From Bacillota bacterium (GTDB lineage: Bacteria > Bacillota > Clostridia > Christensenellales > CAG-138): a stretch of DNA of 19,454 nt. Below, piece by piece: positions 1 to 6,936 of this stretch (position 1 is its first letter; each line of letters starts with the position of its first letter). The stretch spans positions 1 to 19,454 of the forward strand of contig JAEEYN010000010.1 in the NCBI GenBank assembly GCA_016288175.1. Reading direction: 5' to 3'. Made by a program: the position numbers and the translations under genes. The notes beneath the pieces were generated by a model. The model was not told where the DNA came from and made no database searches. It saw nothing but the letters and a program-made list of their open reading frames with translations.

Positions 1-2184
1 GAGATTTCAGGCAACGATTATTATCGCGTTACCGAGCTCAAAGCCGGCGACAAGATCATTATCGCGCATGATGCTTTTGCGATGACCAACACTCTCGTAA
101 GTAACAACAGGCGTCTTCACGCGGTTCCCGTCACACATACTGTCAGCGGTAATGAGCATATTACCGTTTCCACAGCAGATGATACCAACGTTCAGTGGGA
201 AGTTATTGCAAGTAACACTTCGGGTTATTACTACCTGAAGAATGTTGCTAACGGCATGTACCTCGATCTTGACTCCAGCGGATACGTCACGCTTGTCAGC
301 TCTCAGACCAGCTCCACTGCGGTTTGGAAGTATGACGGTTCTGACCTCAGCACGACTAAGAGTTCGTCGTATCCCTATCTGAAGCTCTCCGACGAGTTTG
401 TCAATTTCGATACCACGGGTACCGCAAACCGCGACATCCGACTCTACGCCGCAAGCCGCAAGTACAACGTCACCTTCATGGACGGCTACAACAACACCCA
501 GATCGGTGCTGTTCAGCAGGTCGAGGAAGGCGGCAGTGCGATCCCGCCTGAGGCGCCGGACCATTCCGCACAGGGATATATCTTCAACGGTTGGAACAAG
601 TCTTACGACAATATCACCGAAGATACTGTCATCACCGCTCAGTACGTTAATGTCAGCACTCTGAGCTATACCGTCACCTTCCATTATATGCTCAGCGACG
701 GTACATGGACCGATGTAAGCCAGTCCGTGCAGCACGGCAGCGCGGCTAACCCGCCCACCGTTCCCACTCCGCCCGAAGGCTATACTTTCAACAGCTGGGA
801 TAAGAATTACAACAACATTACTTCCAACCTGACCATCAACGCTGTTTATAAGCAGGTCGCGACGACGAAGTACGTCATCACCCTCCGCGCTGTTTACGGC
901 CGTGCGAACACGACGTATGAGACCCATATCAACTGGTTCGCGAACGACGATACGACCGGAACCGAGAACAGCGTAGTCCAGAGGGATGAACGCCTCACGA
1001 TCAACAACGGTTACGACATCCCGACTCCCGATACGTTCTACAATGGAACGATCGACCATAAACGTGGCGACACTTACACCCCGACCGGACTCGCTTGGGA
1101 AGATCATATCTTCCTCGGCTGGGCAAGGATCCCCACCACCGGTTCCAACGTCAACGGCACCGCGCATCCGGAATTCAATGAAGACAACCTCTATGTGAAG
1201 TGGGTCGCCAATGAATCCGAAACTCACGGCGGTCACTACGTGCTTGTCAATGCGGAAGAAGGCATCGCTGCCGGCACGACCGTCACCCAGGTCGCCGCAG
1301 ACGAGATGCGTCCTTACCACGACATGTACGCGGTTTGGGCAACCGTCTTCTACGTGTACCATTCCGGTACCAACACCGTTGAGAAGATCGTCACCACTAC
1401 CAAGGGCAGCACGACCTATAACCTCGCAGAGAAAACCAGCGCGGGCTATCTCTATGGCGGTTATTACACCGAGTATGCGGGCGTTTCCAATAACTATGAC
1501 ACCAAGACCAGCATCAACTGGAACGAGAATCAAGCTATTTGGAAATCTGACAACACCCTTGACCTCGAAGCAATGTGCGACAGCGGCGTAGACACCGGCA
1601 CCGGCGCTAAGAAGTACAACGGCAGCAATGTGAAATGGGATTCCACCAAGGCTTACACTGCAGAGAACGGTCTTGCAATCACTCCTGTTGCAGGTACTAC
1701 CTATTACATCAAGGAAGTTCCCGCTGCGAAGTATCTGCGTCCGTACCTCCACTACACCTACTACGAGGTATCCAGCGATCCTAAGCCCATTGCAACCGCA
1801 TGGCTTATCAGTGACGTTGATGACCTCAACTATCAACAGTCCGGCTTTGTGATCATCGACGGCAACAACGCAGCTCAGATCATCAGGTCCCTCACCGTTC
1901 AGACTCAGCACGGCGACACGACCGAGACTCTGACTGCAGCAAGGCTCTTCGGTGCACGCGGTTACCTGAGCTATCTGACCGTTATCAACGACGGCAGGAA
2001 CGGCGAGGATCCGGTACATATGCTTGCTTCCGGCAACCTTGTTGCTCAGTATTGGGTAACCCCCGATGGCCTGATGGTCACCGGTACAGCTGTTCGTACC
2101 TACTCGAACCTTGACAGCACTCTGATCAGCGCAGACACCACCGAAGGTTCTTCGTCGATCACGGTATTTAGTTCGGGCAACTAA
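1..2184 (+). CDS. Secreted repeat protein with InlB-type repeats (5' end missing)
   Basis: The reading frame is open from base 1, so the start and any signal peptide lie outside the window; 727 residues are visible. Residues about 1-150 are rich in aromatic and beta-prone segments (YYLKNVANGMYLDLDSSG) and could be a lectin-like beta domain, which is only a guess. Residues about 154-215 and 222-284 are two InlB B-repeat/Listeria-Bacteroides-type units: each has YxVTF near its start, a GYxFNxWxKxYxNIT core and ends in a xAxY strand. A more diverged unit follows (IFLGWAR, YAVWATVFYVYHSG). The composition (Asn, Thr, Gly, Tyr; one visible Cys) fits an extracellular protein. The C-terminus (TVFSSGN) has no LPXTG, no membrane helix and no SLH or dockerin module, so surface attachment is unexplained. 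A 101-aa gene follows after 18 bp and shares its terminator. The family of repeat is recognised; the function (adhesion or cell-envelope role) is inference. Confidence 0.8.
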   Translation, partial: EISGNDYYRVTELKAGDKIIIAHDAFAMTNTLVSNNRRLHAVPVTHTVSGNEHITVSTADDTNVQWEVIASNTSGYYYLKNVANGMYLDLDSSGYVTLVSSQTSSTAVWKYDGSDLSTTKSSSYPYLKLSDEFVNFDTTGTANRDIRLYAASRKYNVTFMDGYNNTQIGAVQQVEEGGSAIPPEAPDHSAQGYIFNGWNKSYDNITEDTVITAQYVNVSTLSYTVTFHYMLSDGTWTDVSQSVQHGSAANPPTVPTPPEGYTFNSWDKNYNNITSNLTINAVYKQVATTKYVITLRAVYGRANTTYETHINWFANDDTTGTENSVVQRDERLTINNGYDIPTPDTFYNGTIDHKRGDTYTPTGLAWEDHIFLGWARIPTTGSNVNGTAHPEFNEDNLYVKWVANESETHGGHYVLVNAEEGIAAGTTVTQVAADEMRPYHDMYAVWATVFYVYHSGTNTVEKIVTTTKGSTTYNLAEKTSAGYLYGGYYTEYAGVSNNYDTKTSINWNENQAIWKSDNTLDLEAMCDSGVDTGTGAKKYNGSNVKWDSTKAYTAENGLAITPVAGTTYYIKEVPAAKYLRPYLHYTYYEVSSDPKPIATAWLISDVDDLNYQQSGFVIIDGNNAAQIIRSLTVQTQHGDTTETLTAARLFGARGYLSYLTVINDGRNGEDPVHMLASGNLVAQYWVTPDGLMVTGTAVRTYSNLDSTLISADTTEGSSSITVFSSGN

Positions 2185-2202
2185 TCTCAAGAGGTGAACA
2201 AA

Positions 2203-2508
2203 ATGAAAAAAGCATTTGCGATTCCCTTTATTCTCAACTCTCAGGGCGGTACCAAAGACGGCGTAATCGGCGGCGGTACCGGCCAGAGTGGTTCCGACCC
2301 TATCGGTAATGCAATGTCATTCACCGAATGGGCACAATCCAACTACTGGCAGACCTATGACCAGGATTATGGAAACGGCGACGGCATAGCCGACATGGCA
2401 GAGTATGGCATGTGGTGGGCCGACTGCGAATTCACGTATGACCAGTGGATCAACGCAGGCAACAGTCAGCAGGACTGGGAAGAATTCGTTGTTCCCAATC
2501 AGTGGTAA
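2203..2508 (+). CDS. Small Trp/Asp-rich protein with EF-hand-like loop, function unknown
   Basis: This 101-aa protein is not a family I recognise. ATG 2203 is preferred over the in-frame GTG 2194, because that GTG is part of the Shine-Dalgarno AGAGGTG, 6 nt upstream of the ATG. The N-terminus (MKKAFAIPFILNSQGG) is short and only weakly hydrophobic, so it is not a clear Sec signal peptide. A Gly/Ser-rich linker follows (residues about 17-35, VIGGGTGQSGSDP), then an acidic, Trp-rich part. The segment DYGNGDGIADMAEY near residue 60 resembles the calcium-binding loops of EF-hand, dockerin or thrombospondin type 3 repeats (N-x-D-G spacing with a terminal Glu). Trp occurs repeatedly (SNYWQ, MWWAD, YDQWI, QQDWEE, NQW). 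It sits 18 bp after the repeat-protein gene and just before a strong terminator, so it is probably co-transcribed with it. It may be a partner or secreted companion of that protein, or a substrate of the downstream kinase/PqqD operon; neither is shown. Confidence 0.75.
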   Translation: MKKAFAIPFILNSQGGTKDGVIGGGTGQSGSDPIGNAMSFTEWAQSNYWQTYDQDYGNGDGIADMAEYGMWWADCEFTYDQWINAGNSQQDWEEFVVPNQW

Positions 2509-2527
2509 GATCTTTCAGCTAAGCGTT

Positions 2528-2556
2528 AAGCGCGGAGCCCATGGCTCCGCGCTTTT
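2528..2556 (+). terminator. Rho-independent terminator of the repeat-protein operon
   Basis: Perfect 12-bp stem AAGCGCGGAGCC / GGCTCCGCGCTT with a 3-nt loop (CAT), running into TTTT. It lies 20 bp after the stop of the 101-aa gene and separates it from the next promoter. Confidence 0.93.
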
Positions 2557-2560
2557 CATA

Positions 2561-2589
2561 TTGACATTGTTTTGATGCGGGTTTAAAAT
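2561..2589 (+). promoter_or_regulatory. Sigma-A-type promoter of the kinase/PqqD/nucleotidyltransferase operon
   Basis: TTGACA (2561-2566, perfect -35), 17-nt spacer, TAAAAT (2584-2589). It follows directly on the terminator, so the downstream four genes form their own unit. A second TATAAT at 2594-2599 has only a poor -35 (TTTGAT at 2571). The predicted 5' leader is only about 20 nt. Confidence 0.8.
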
Positions 2590-2617
2590 AGATTATAATG
2601 AATTAATATGTGAACGT

Positions 2618-3379
2618 ATGAGAAACCGTGTTTTTGAAGTCGAATATGCCGGGCACAGGGTAAGGTACAGCTTCCTCTTCCCTACTTGTCGGTTTTACTT
2701 TCGAAACTATATAAATGTTTCCGAAAGCGATGAGTTCGATGTCAGGATCACACCGGATTTGCTCGAACTCGGTCGGCCTCTTCTTCCGCCTGATGCTCTT
2801 GAGCCATATATCGAATACCGTGTTCTGATTTCGGAAACTGCGCGCGAACTGCTTAAATACGGTTGCAGTATTTTTCATGCGTGTGCTTTTGTTTACAAGG
2901 GTTATGCATGGCTGTTGACAGGTCCGAGCGGTATCGGGAAAACAACCCAGTTCTTTAACTGGCAGCGTATGCATTCAAACGAGATCGATATGATAACCGG
3001 TGATATGCCCGTTCTTGAATCCGGAAACGACGGTCGTATCTTCGTTCATTCAACAAGCTGGTGCGGCAAAGAGAATCTCGGCAAAAGAGGCCTGCATGCG
3101 CCGCTTGCCGGAATCGTTCTACTTGAGCAAGGTTCAGAGAACACGCTTTCTCCCCTGTCACCGCACGATGCTGTTTTCCCCTTTTTCAGGCAGTTTATGG
3201 TTCAGCCCGAAACCGAAGAGCAGTGTATCGCGCTTGCGTCGCTTATGGATCGGCTTCTGTCCGCCGTTCCGGTTTGGAAACTGACCAATATAGGTGATAA
3301 TATTTCAACCGAAATGATTCGTGAAACGTTTAATAAACGTATCCTCGAACTTGACGGAGGTACCGATGGAACGCTATAA
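2618..3379 (+). CDS. HPr kinase-like ATPase (RiPP-type kinase)
   Basis: A 253-aa protein resembling the C-terminal catalytic half of HPr kinase/phosphorylase. Residues 83-109 hold a conserved HPrK-like block: IFHACAFVYKGYAWLLTG leads into the Walker A loop GPSGIGKT (102-109). GDMPVL (128-133) and STSWCGKE (145-152) are the other family-like motifs (the latter normally SGTPWxGK). The N-terminal HPrK domain of true carbon-catabolite HPrK is absent and no ptsH is nearby, so HPr is not the likely substrate. In lasso peptide clusters of Bacilli, related kinases phosphorylate the precursor peptide; by analogy this protein may phosphorylate a peptide or protein presented by the adjoining PqqD protein. 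The start at ATG 2618 has no Shine-Dalgarno, but no other in-frame start is available between the promoter and this ATG. Its 3' end overlaps pqqD by 14 bp, implying translational coupling. Family assignment is good; substrate unknown. Confidence 0.82.
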   Translation: MRNRVFEVEYAGHRVRYSFLFPTCRFYFRNYINVSESDEFDVRITPDLLELGRPLLPPDALEPYIEYRVLISETARELLKYGCSIFHACAFVYKGYAWLLTGPSGIGKTTQFFNWQRMHSNEIDMITGDMPVLESGNDGRIFVHSTSWCGKENLGKRGLHAPLAGIVLLEQGSENTLSPLSPHDAVFPFFRQFMVQPETEEQCIALASLMDRLLSAVPVWKLTNIGDNISTEMIRETFNKRILELDGGTDGTL

Positions 3380-3650
3380 AACGAGACCCGGTGTTGTCCT
3401 GACTGAGATTTGCGGAGAGTATGTTCTCGTTTCTGCAAAAATGAATCTCGGTGTTTGTCCATACGTTACCACTGTAAATGAGACCTCCGCTTTCCTTTGG
3501 AACAGGCTGATCGAAGGAGCTGATTTTGCTTCGCTCATGCAGGCTGTCCGCGAAGAATACGAGATCGACGATGTTTCCGCTGCGGAGGACGCCGTCCGCG
3601 CTTTCCTCTCGCAGATGATCGAGCTTAACTACATTATCCCGGAGGATTAA
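3366..3650 (+). CDS. PqqD-like peptide recognition protein (RRE)
   Basis: A 94-aa protein with the PqqD fold signature: an N-terminal two-strand part (RPGVVLTEICGEYVLVSAK, residues 8-25), then the conserved turn VNETSAFLWNRL (37-48), then a helical part ending with LSQMIELNYI. PqqD domains (RiPP recognition elements) bind leader peptides and hand them to modifying enzymes. No maturase of the radical SAM or ATP-grasp kind is next to it; its partners here are the HPrK-like kinase and the nucleotidyltransferase. GGAGG at 3356-3360, 5 nt before the ATG, fixes the start; the gene begins inside the kinase gene. The 94-aa length is normal for a free-standing PqqD protein. The ligand is unknown. Confidence 0.87.
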   Translation: MERYKTRPGVVLTEICGEYVLVSAKMNLGVCPYVTTVNETSAFLWNRLIEGADFASLMQAVREEYEIDDVSAAEDAVRAFLSQMIELNYIIPED

Positions 3651-3656
3651 AGACAA

Positions 3657-4016
3657 ATGAGATTCAAAAGATTTACCTCGGTTCTTGTCGTTGCTGTATT
3701 CTTTATTACAGCGACAGTTTCCGTTATGCTGACTGCTTCGTGCGGAAACAAGACCGATAACGAAAACAATTCAGGTGAACCGGCAGATACCGACGTTCAA
3801 ACAGCGGATCCCGACGCGAACGTCAACACAGCAACTCCCGAACCCGATGGCGAAAACGATCCCGTGACCGATGTTCCCGAGGAAACGCCCGACGCGAATA
3901 CTACAGAGGATCCTGAAGACGTAAGCGCAACCCCCGAAGGCGGTTCGCACCTTATTGAGAGCGGCGGAGACATCGAGATCATTATTCCCACCGGTCAGGG
4001 CTCCGGAGGACTGTAA
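3657..4016 (+). CDS. Small acidic lipoprotein-like protein
   Basis: A 119-aa protein with a basic start (MRFKRF), a hydrophobic segment (residues 8-26) and a Cys at 29 in LTASCGNK. This resembles a lipobox, but Thr at -3 is off-consensus, so lipid modification is likely rather than certain. Residues 30-100 are low-complexity and acidic, rich in Asp, Glu, Pro, Thr and Asn (TPEPDGEND, DVPEETPDAN), as in an extended linker at the outer face of the membrane. The end is different: SHLIESGGDIEIIIPTGQGSGGL, a beta-like strand and a Gly-rich tail. GGAGG lies 11 nt before the ATG inside the end of pqqD; the next gene starts 7 bp after. Its place between pqqD and the nucleotidyltransferase makes it a candidate substrate, display anchor or precursor for the operon. 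No homologue is recognised. Confidence 0.72.
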   Translation: MRFKRFTSVLVVAVFFITATVSVMLTASCGNKTDNENNSGEPADTDVQTADPDANVNTATPEPDGENDPVTDVPEETPDANTTEDPEDVSATPEGGSHLIESGGDIEIIIPTGQGSGGL

Positions 4017-4023
4017 GTTTTGT

Positions 4024-5250
4024 ATGGACTTTAAGTACGAGCGGCTCCTTGAAGCTTTGCGCTGCGCCGCACACGGCGAACACGTGCAATGGCAGGAGCC
4101 GCTTTCCAAACAGGATCAGCATGCGATATTCAGCCTTGCGGCGGAACACAGCGTTGTTCCGATGCTCGCAGAGGCTGTTTATTGCTGTCCTGCCGCGCTT
4201 TCGGGCGGATACAACACCAGAATCCTATCTATCGCGGCACGCCGTCTGACGGTCGCTCAGGCGCAGCGTACAGCGGATCTGATACTGGTTTACCGATATC
4301 TTGCCGAACGCGGGCTTGAGCCGATCGTACTTAAGGGAATTATCTGCCGCAGCTTGTATCCTCAACCGTGTCAGCGACCTTCGATCGATGAAGATCTTCT
4401 GATTCCGAAAGAAGCTTTCGCTGAGTATCATAAAGCAATGCTTGCATACGGACTTGAACCATTCGGAGAAATCGACGATCGCGAATCAGCCGATGAAGCG
4501 GCCTATAAGAGCAAGGACGGTTCGATCTATATCGAGCTTCACTCCAACCCGCTTCCGGGTGACTCCAAAGCATACGGCAGTCTGAATTCTGTTTTCACCG
4601 ATTCTGGGAAGAATACAGTTATCGAGTGCATCAACGGCTGTGCTTTCAGAACTCTTTCGCCGACCGATCATTTACTCTATCTAATTCTTCATGCATACAA
4701 GCATTTTCTGCACGGTGGATTCGGTATCAGAATGGTTCTTGATATCGCGATTTTTGCCGATAAAAAATCGAATCATATTGACTTTTCAAGATTACTTGAT
4801 ACATGCAGGAAGCTGCGGATCGGAAAATATTCCGCGGCTCTCTTCAAGATCGGCGAAAAACATCTCGGTTTCGGTTTTCCCGATGCTTTCCGTGAATATG
4901 ACTGCGATGAAATGCCGCTTCTCGAAGACATCATGTCAGGCGGTCTGTACGGAGTTGAGGACATTAACCGGGCGCATTCGAGTACAATGACTCTCAATGC
5001 AGTTGAAGCGAGCAACAAAGGCAAACGCAGGCATTGTGCATTGCACTCCGTTTTTCTTCCGGCAAAATCTCTTGAGGGCAGATATACATACCTAAAAAAA
5101 CATCGCTCGCTCCTCCCTGTTGCCTGGGTTCAGCGCGGTTTCACCTACGCCTTCAAAAAAACAAACGGAAAGACAGCAAAACCGTCTGAAAGCATACGGA
5201 TAGGTAACGAGCGTATCGCGCTTCTCAGACATTACGGCATCATTGATTGA
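4024..5250 (+). CDS. PF14907-type nucleotidyltransferase family protein
   Basis: A 408-aa protein of the uncharacterised nucleotidyltransferase family (NTP_transf_5). Visible signature: a helical N-terminal region, IVLKGIICRSLYP (residues 101-113), RPSIDEDLLIP (118-128) with the metal-binding Asp122/Asp124 pair, a third acidic strand IYIELHSNPL (168-177), and a later HLLYLILHAYKHFLHGGFG helix typical of the family. Members occur beside HPrK-like and PqqD-like genes in peptide-modification clusters; in the pseudomycoidin lasso cluster such a protein is linked to decoration of a phosphorylated peptide. Here it could act on a product of the kinase two genes upstream. Start ATG 4024 follows a GGAGG 14 nt away, longer than usual; no nearer in-frame start is present. 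An upstream GTG-frame extension would overlap the lipoprotein gene and is not needed. Last gene of the operon, ended by a terminator at 5271. Confidence 0.85.
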   Translation: MDFKYERLLEALRCAAHGEHVQWQEPLSKQDQHAIFSLAAEHSVVPMLAEAVYCCPAALSGGYNTRILSIAARRLTVAQAQRTADLILVYRYLAERGLEPIVLKGIICRSLYPQPCQRPSIDEDLLIPKEAFAEYHKAMLAYGLEPFGEIDDRESADEAAYKSKDGSIYIELHSNPLPGDSKAYGSLNSVFTDSGKNTVIECINGCAFRTLSPTDHLLYLILHAYKHFLHGGFGIRMVLDIAIFADKKSNHIDFSRLLDTCRKLRIGKYSAALFKIGEKHLGFGFPDAFREYDCDEMPLLEDIMSGGLYGVEDINRAHSSTMTLNAVEASNKGKRRHCALHSVFLPAKSLEGRYTYLKKHRSLLPVAWVQRGFTYAFKKTNGKTAKPSESIRIGNERIALLRHYGIID

Positions 5251-5270
5251 CAAAACTGGATTCAGAATGC

Positions 5271-5309
5271 GGAAACAGCGGATCAGGTAATCTGACTCCG
5301 CTGTTTTCC
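5271..5309. terminator. Probable bidirectional terminator between convergent genes
   Basis: Stem GGAAACAGCGGA-TCAG / CTGA-TCCGCTGTTTTCC with loop GTAAT and one bulged C. It follows the nucleotidyltransferase stop by 20 bp and faces the end of the DUF4097 gene (5330) on the other strand. T-tracts are short on both sides (TTTTCC on +, TTTCC on -). Confidence 0.8.
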
Positions 5310-5329
5310 TATGCGAACAAGATTTCTAC

Positions 5330-6463
5330 TTAGTTTCCTACGTTCAACCGAATGCTACCGCTGATCGTGCTGACTTCGCATTTACCTCCCGGCGTCGGTG
5401 CAGGTGCGGAAATACTTCCGCTTCTCGAAGTGCAGTGGAACGTCTTCCCCGTAAGCAGGCTGCCGCGAACGGAGCCGCTCGCGGTTCTTATTGCAACTTC
5501 TCCGCCGTCGCAGCCGTTCAATTTAACATCACCGCTCGTGCTGACAATACGAAGCACGCTCGAAGCGATCACCGCTGTTGCACTGACATCGCCGCTTACG
5601 GATTCCGCTGTGCAGTCTTTGCAACGAACTACATCGAGCTTCAGGTCTCCACTTACTGTCTTTGCAGTGAATTCGCCGCAATCCGAATCACGAACATTAA
5701 GATCCCCGCTTACAGTTTTGACTTTTAATCCGCCGTTTGTCTTGATTCGGTCTAGTTCCACATCGCCGCTGACCGAGCCGATCTCTGCGATCGATGCAGT
5801 CAGCTTTTCGACTGATACGTCGCCGCTTGTTGATTTGACATGCAAGTCGTTTTCAACAGGCGCCATGAACTCGATATCACCGCTTGCGCTGTGAACATCA
5901 GCAGTTGCGAATGAGAACATATGCGGGATCGTTACATCTCCGCTTGCAGTTGTTATGCGAAGTTCATGATATTTGCCGGCAGGCACCGTGATCCTCAGCT
6001 TTGCATCTTCATTCACCATCCCGAACATGAAGAATCCGAGTCTTCTTTTATCCTCGCGCCGAATAGTCAGAACTCCGTTTATAACTTCAGCTGTATGAGG
6101 CAGCTTTTCGTGCCATTCAACGCCGGTCAAGCCGTTTGCTGACGGGATCAAAACAACATCGCTTTCACGCTCTTCGACAAGTATCGAACTGAACTGAGCG
6201 CCGTTATATGACGGATTGTTTAATACCGCTGTATTGTTTTTCTCTATAGTTTCTTCCGATATCTTTGACGGATTGACAGAAAAAACATTCGCGATCGCTT
6301 CCTGGACGGACCCGATTTCCGCCGTCGCTTCTTCTTCCGTCATTCCATCTTCCATGCAGTCATCGATGATTTCACTGTAATAGTCCAGAACGCGCTCGAG
6401 GTCCTCTTCCGGAAGCGATGAAAGATTCTCCCTGAGAACGGTAATAAATTCATTTTTCAGCAT
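5330..6463 (-). CDS. HAAS (DUF1700-like) - DUF4097 beta-solenoid protein
   Basis: A 377-aa protein. Residues 1-65 form a helical HAAS-type domain (FITVLRENLSSLPEEDLERVLDYYSEII, then DGMTEEEATAEIG), common in proteins paired with PadR regulators. After a linker, residues about 155-377 are a DUF4097 domain made of short repeats with period about 20-25 residues, each with an SGD or SGS turn (ASGDVTI, ASGDIEF, TSGDVSV, VSGDVEL, VSGDLNV and so on, about 11 copies), predicting a right-handed beta-solenoid. No signal peptide and no membrane helix is evident, so it may be cytoplasmic or membrane-peripheral. The start is set by GGAGG 9 nt before ATG 6463; in-frame codons further upstream lie within padR. 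The start overlaps the end of padR by 14 bp. PadR-HAAS-DUF4097 pairs are widespread in Firmicutes envelope-stress or unknown-stress operons; exact role unknown. Confidence 0.87.
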   Translation of the reverse strand: MLKNEFITVLRENLSSLPEEDLERVLDYYSEIIDDCMEDGMTEEEATAEIGSVQEAIANVFSVNPSKISEETIEKNNTAVLNNPSYNGAQFSSILVEERESDVVLIPSANGLTGVEWHEKLPHTAEVINGVLTIRREDKRRLGFFMFGMVNEDAKLRITVPAGKYHELRITTASGDVTIPHMFSFATADVHSASGDIEFMAPVENDLHVKSTSGDVSVEKLTASIAEIGSVSGDVELDRIKTNGGLKVKTVSGDLNVRDSDCGEFTAKTVSGDLKLDVVRCKDCTAESVSGDVSATAVIASSVLRIVSTSGDVKLNGCDGGEVAIRTASGSVRGSLLTGKTFHCTSRSGSISAPAPTPGGKCEVSTISGSIRLNVGN

Positions 6464-6776
6464 TTGTTTCTTCCTCCCTGTTAACAAAATTGTAGATCTC
6501 GATTATCTCGCTCCATTCGCTGTTGAAAGCCTTGATCCTTTCAAGTCCTGATTCTGTGATGCTGTAATACTTTCTCAGCCTTCCGTTATGCTCCGCGGAT
6601 CGAACTGTAACCTGCCCCGCTGTTTCAAGCCGTTTCAGGATCGGATACAGCGTCGATTCCGAGATCTCAACATATGGCTTCATGTCCTTAACTATCCTGT
6701 AGCCGTAGGAATCATGACCCTTTATCGCCGCAAGCACGCAAACATCGAGTAATCCCCTTTTGATTTGAATATCCAT
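6450..6776 (-). CDS. PadR family transcriptional regulator
   Basis: A 108-aa winged-helix repressor. The family pattern is clear: IKRGLLDVCVLAAIKGHDSYGYRIVKDM, then ISESTLYPILKRLETAGQV (recognition helix), then the wing RLRKYYSITESGLERI. Length matches small PadR proteins (PadR-s1). ATG 6776 is chosen because AGGAGG lies 8 nt upstream; the ATG two codons earlier would be only 2 nt from it. It is the first gene of a two-gene operon with the HAAS-DUF4097 gene. The promoter has an inverted repeat within its spacer, so self-repression is likely. The inducing ligand or signal cannot be read from the sequence; the HAAS domain of the partner is a plausible modulator. Confidence 0.93.
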   Translation of the reverse strand: MDIQIKRGLLDVCVLAAIKGHDSYGYRIVKDMKPYVEISESTLYPILKRLETAGQVTVRSAEHNGRLRKYYSITESGLERIKAFNSEWSEIIEIYNFVNREEETNAEK

Positions 6777-6800
6777 GTGCATTGCCTCCTTTCGTGTTAT

Positions 6801-6829
6801 ACTATACATCGCATTGTATTATGTGTCAA
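6801..6829 (-). promoter_or_regulatory. padR promoter with operator-like dyad in the spacer
   Basis: On the minus strand: TTGACA (6829-6824, perfect -35), 17-nt spacer, TATAGT (6806-6801). The inverted repeat ATACA-N6-TGTAT (6804-6819) spans the spacer and touches the -10, where a bound PadR dimer would block RNA polymerase. PadR operators of this general form (ATGT/ACAT or TACA/TGTA half-sites) are known. Confidence 0.85.
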
Positions 6830-6885
6830 GCCATATTTGCACTTTAAGCAAATATATTATCAGTTGTTACTGCAAACGTTAATTC

Positions 6886-6919
6886 AAAAAGCTCCCCCGC
6901 TTCTTGCGGAAGAGCTTTT
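6886..6919 (-). terminator. Terminator of the spore coat gene pair
   Basis: Read on the minus strand: AAAAGCTCTTCCGC - AAGAA - GCGGGGGAGCTTTTT, a 14-bp stem with two wobble/mismatch positions and a closing T-run, 17 bp after the stop of the second coat gene. Confidence 0.8.
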
Positions 6920-6936
6920 CGGTCTTTCGGTAATTC

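Noticed and set aside
7..2190. A 727-codon open frame antisense to the whole repeat-protein gene
   Set aside because: It mirrors the sense gene codon by codon, shows no domain, and results from codon choice in the real gene. The sense frame has recognisable InlB repeats.
2528..2556. The palindrome considered as an attachment site or operator
   Set aside because: Perfect stem, tiny loop and T-run directly after a stop codon make a terminator sufficient.
2618..5250. The operon considered as a lasso peptide cluster
   Set aside because: No lasso cyclase (asparagine synthetase-like), no B2 peptidase and no ABC exporter within the window, and no candidate precursor ending in the usual lasso core.
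5352..5894. Plus-strand frame rich in SPLT repeats opposite the DUF4097 gene
   Set aside because: The repetition is the antisense image of the SGDV repeats.
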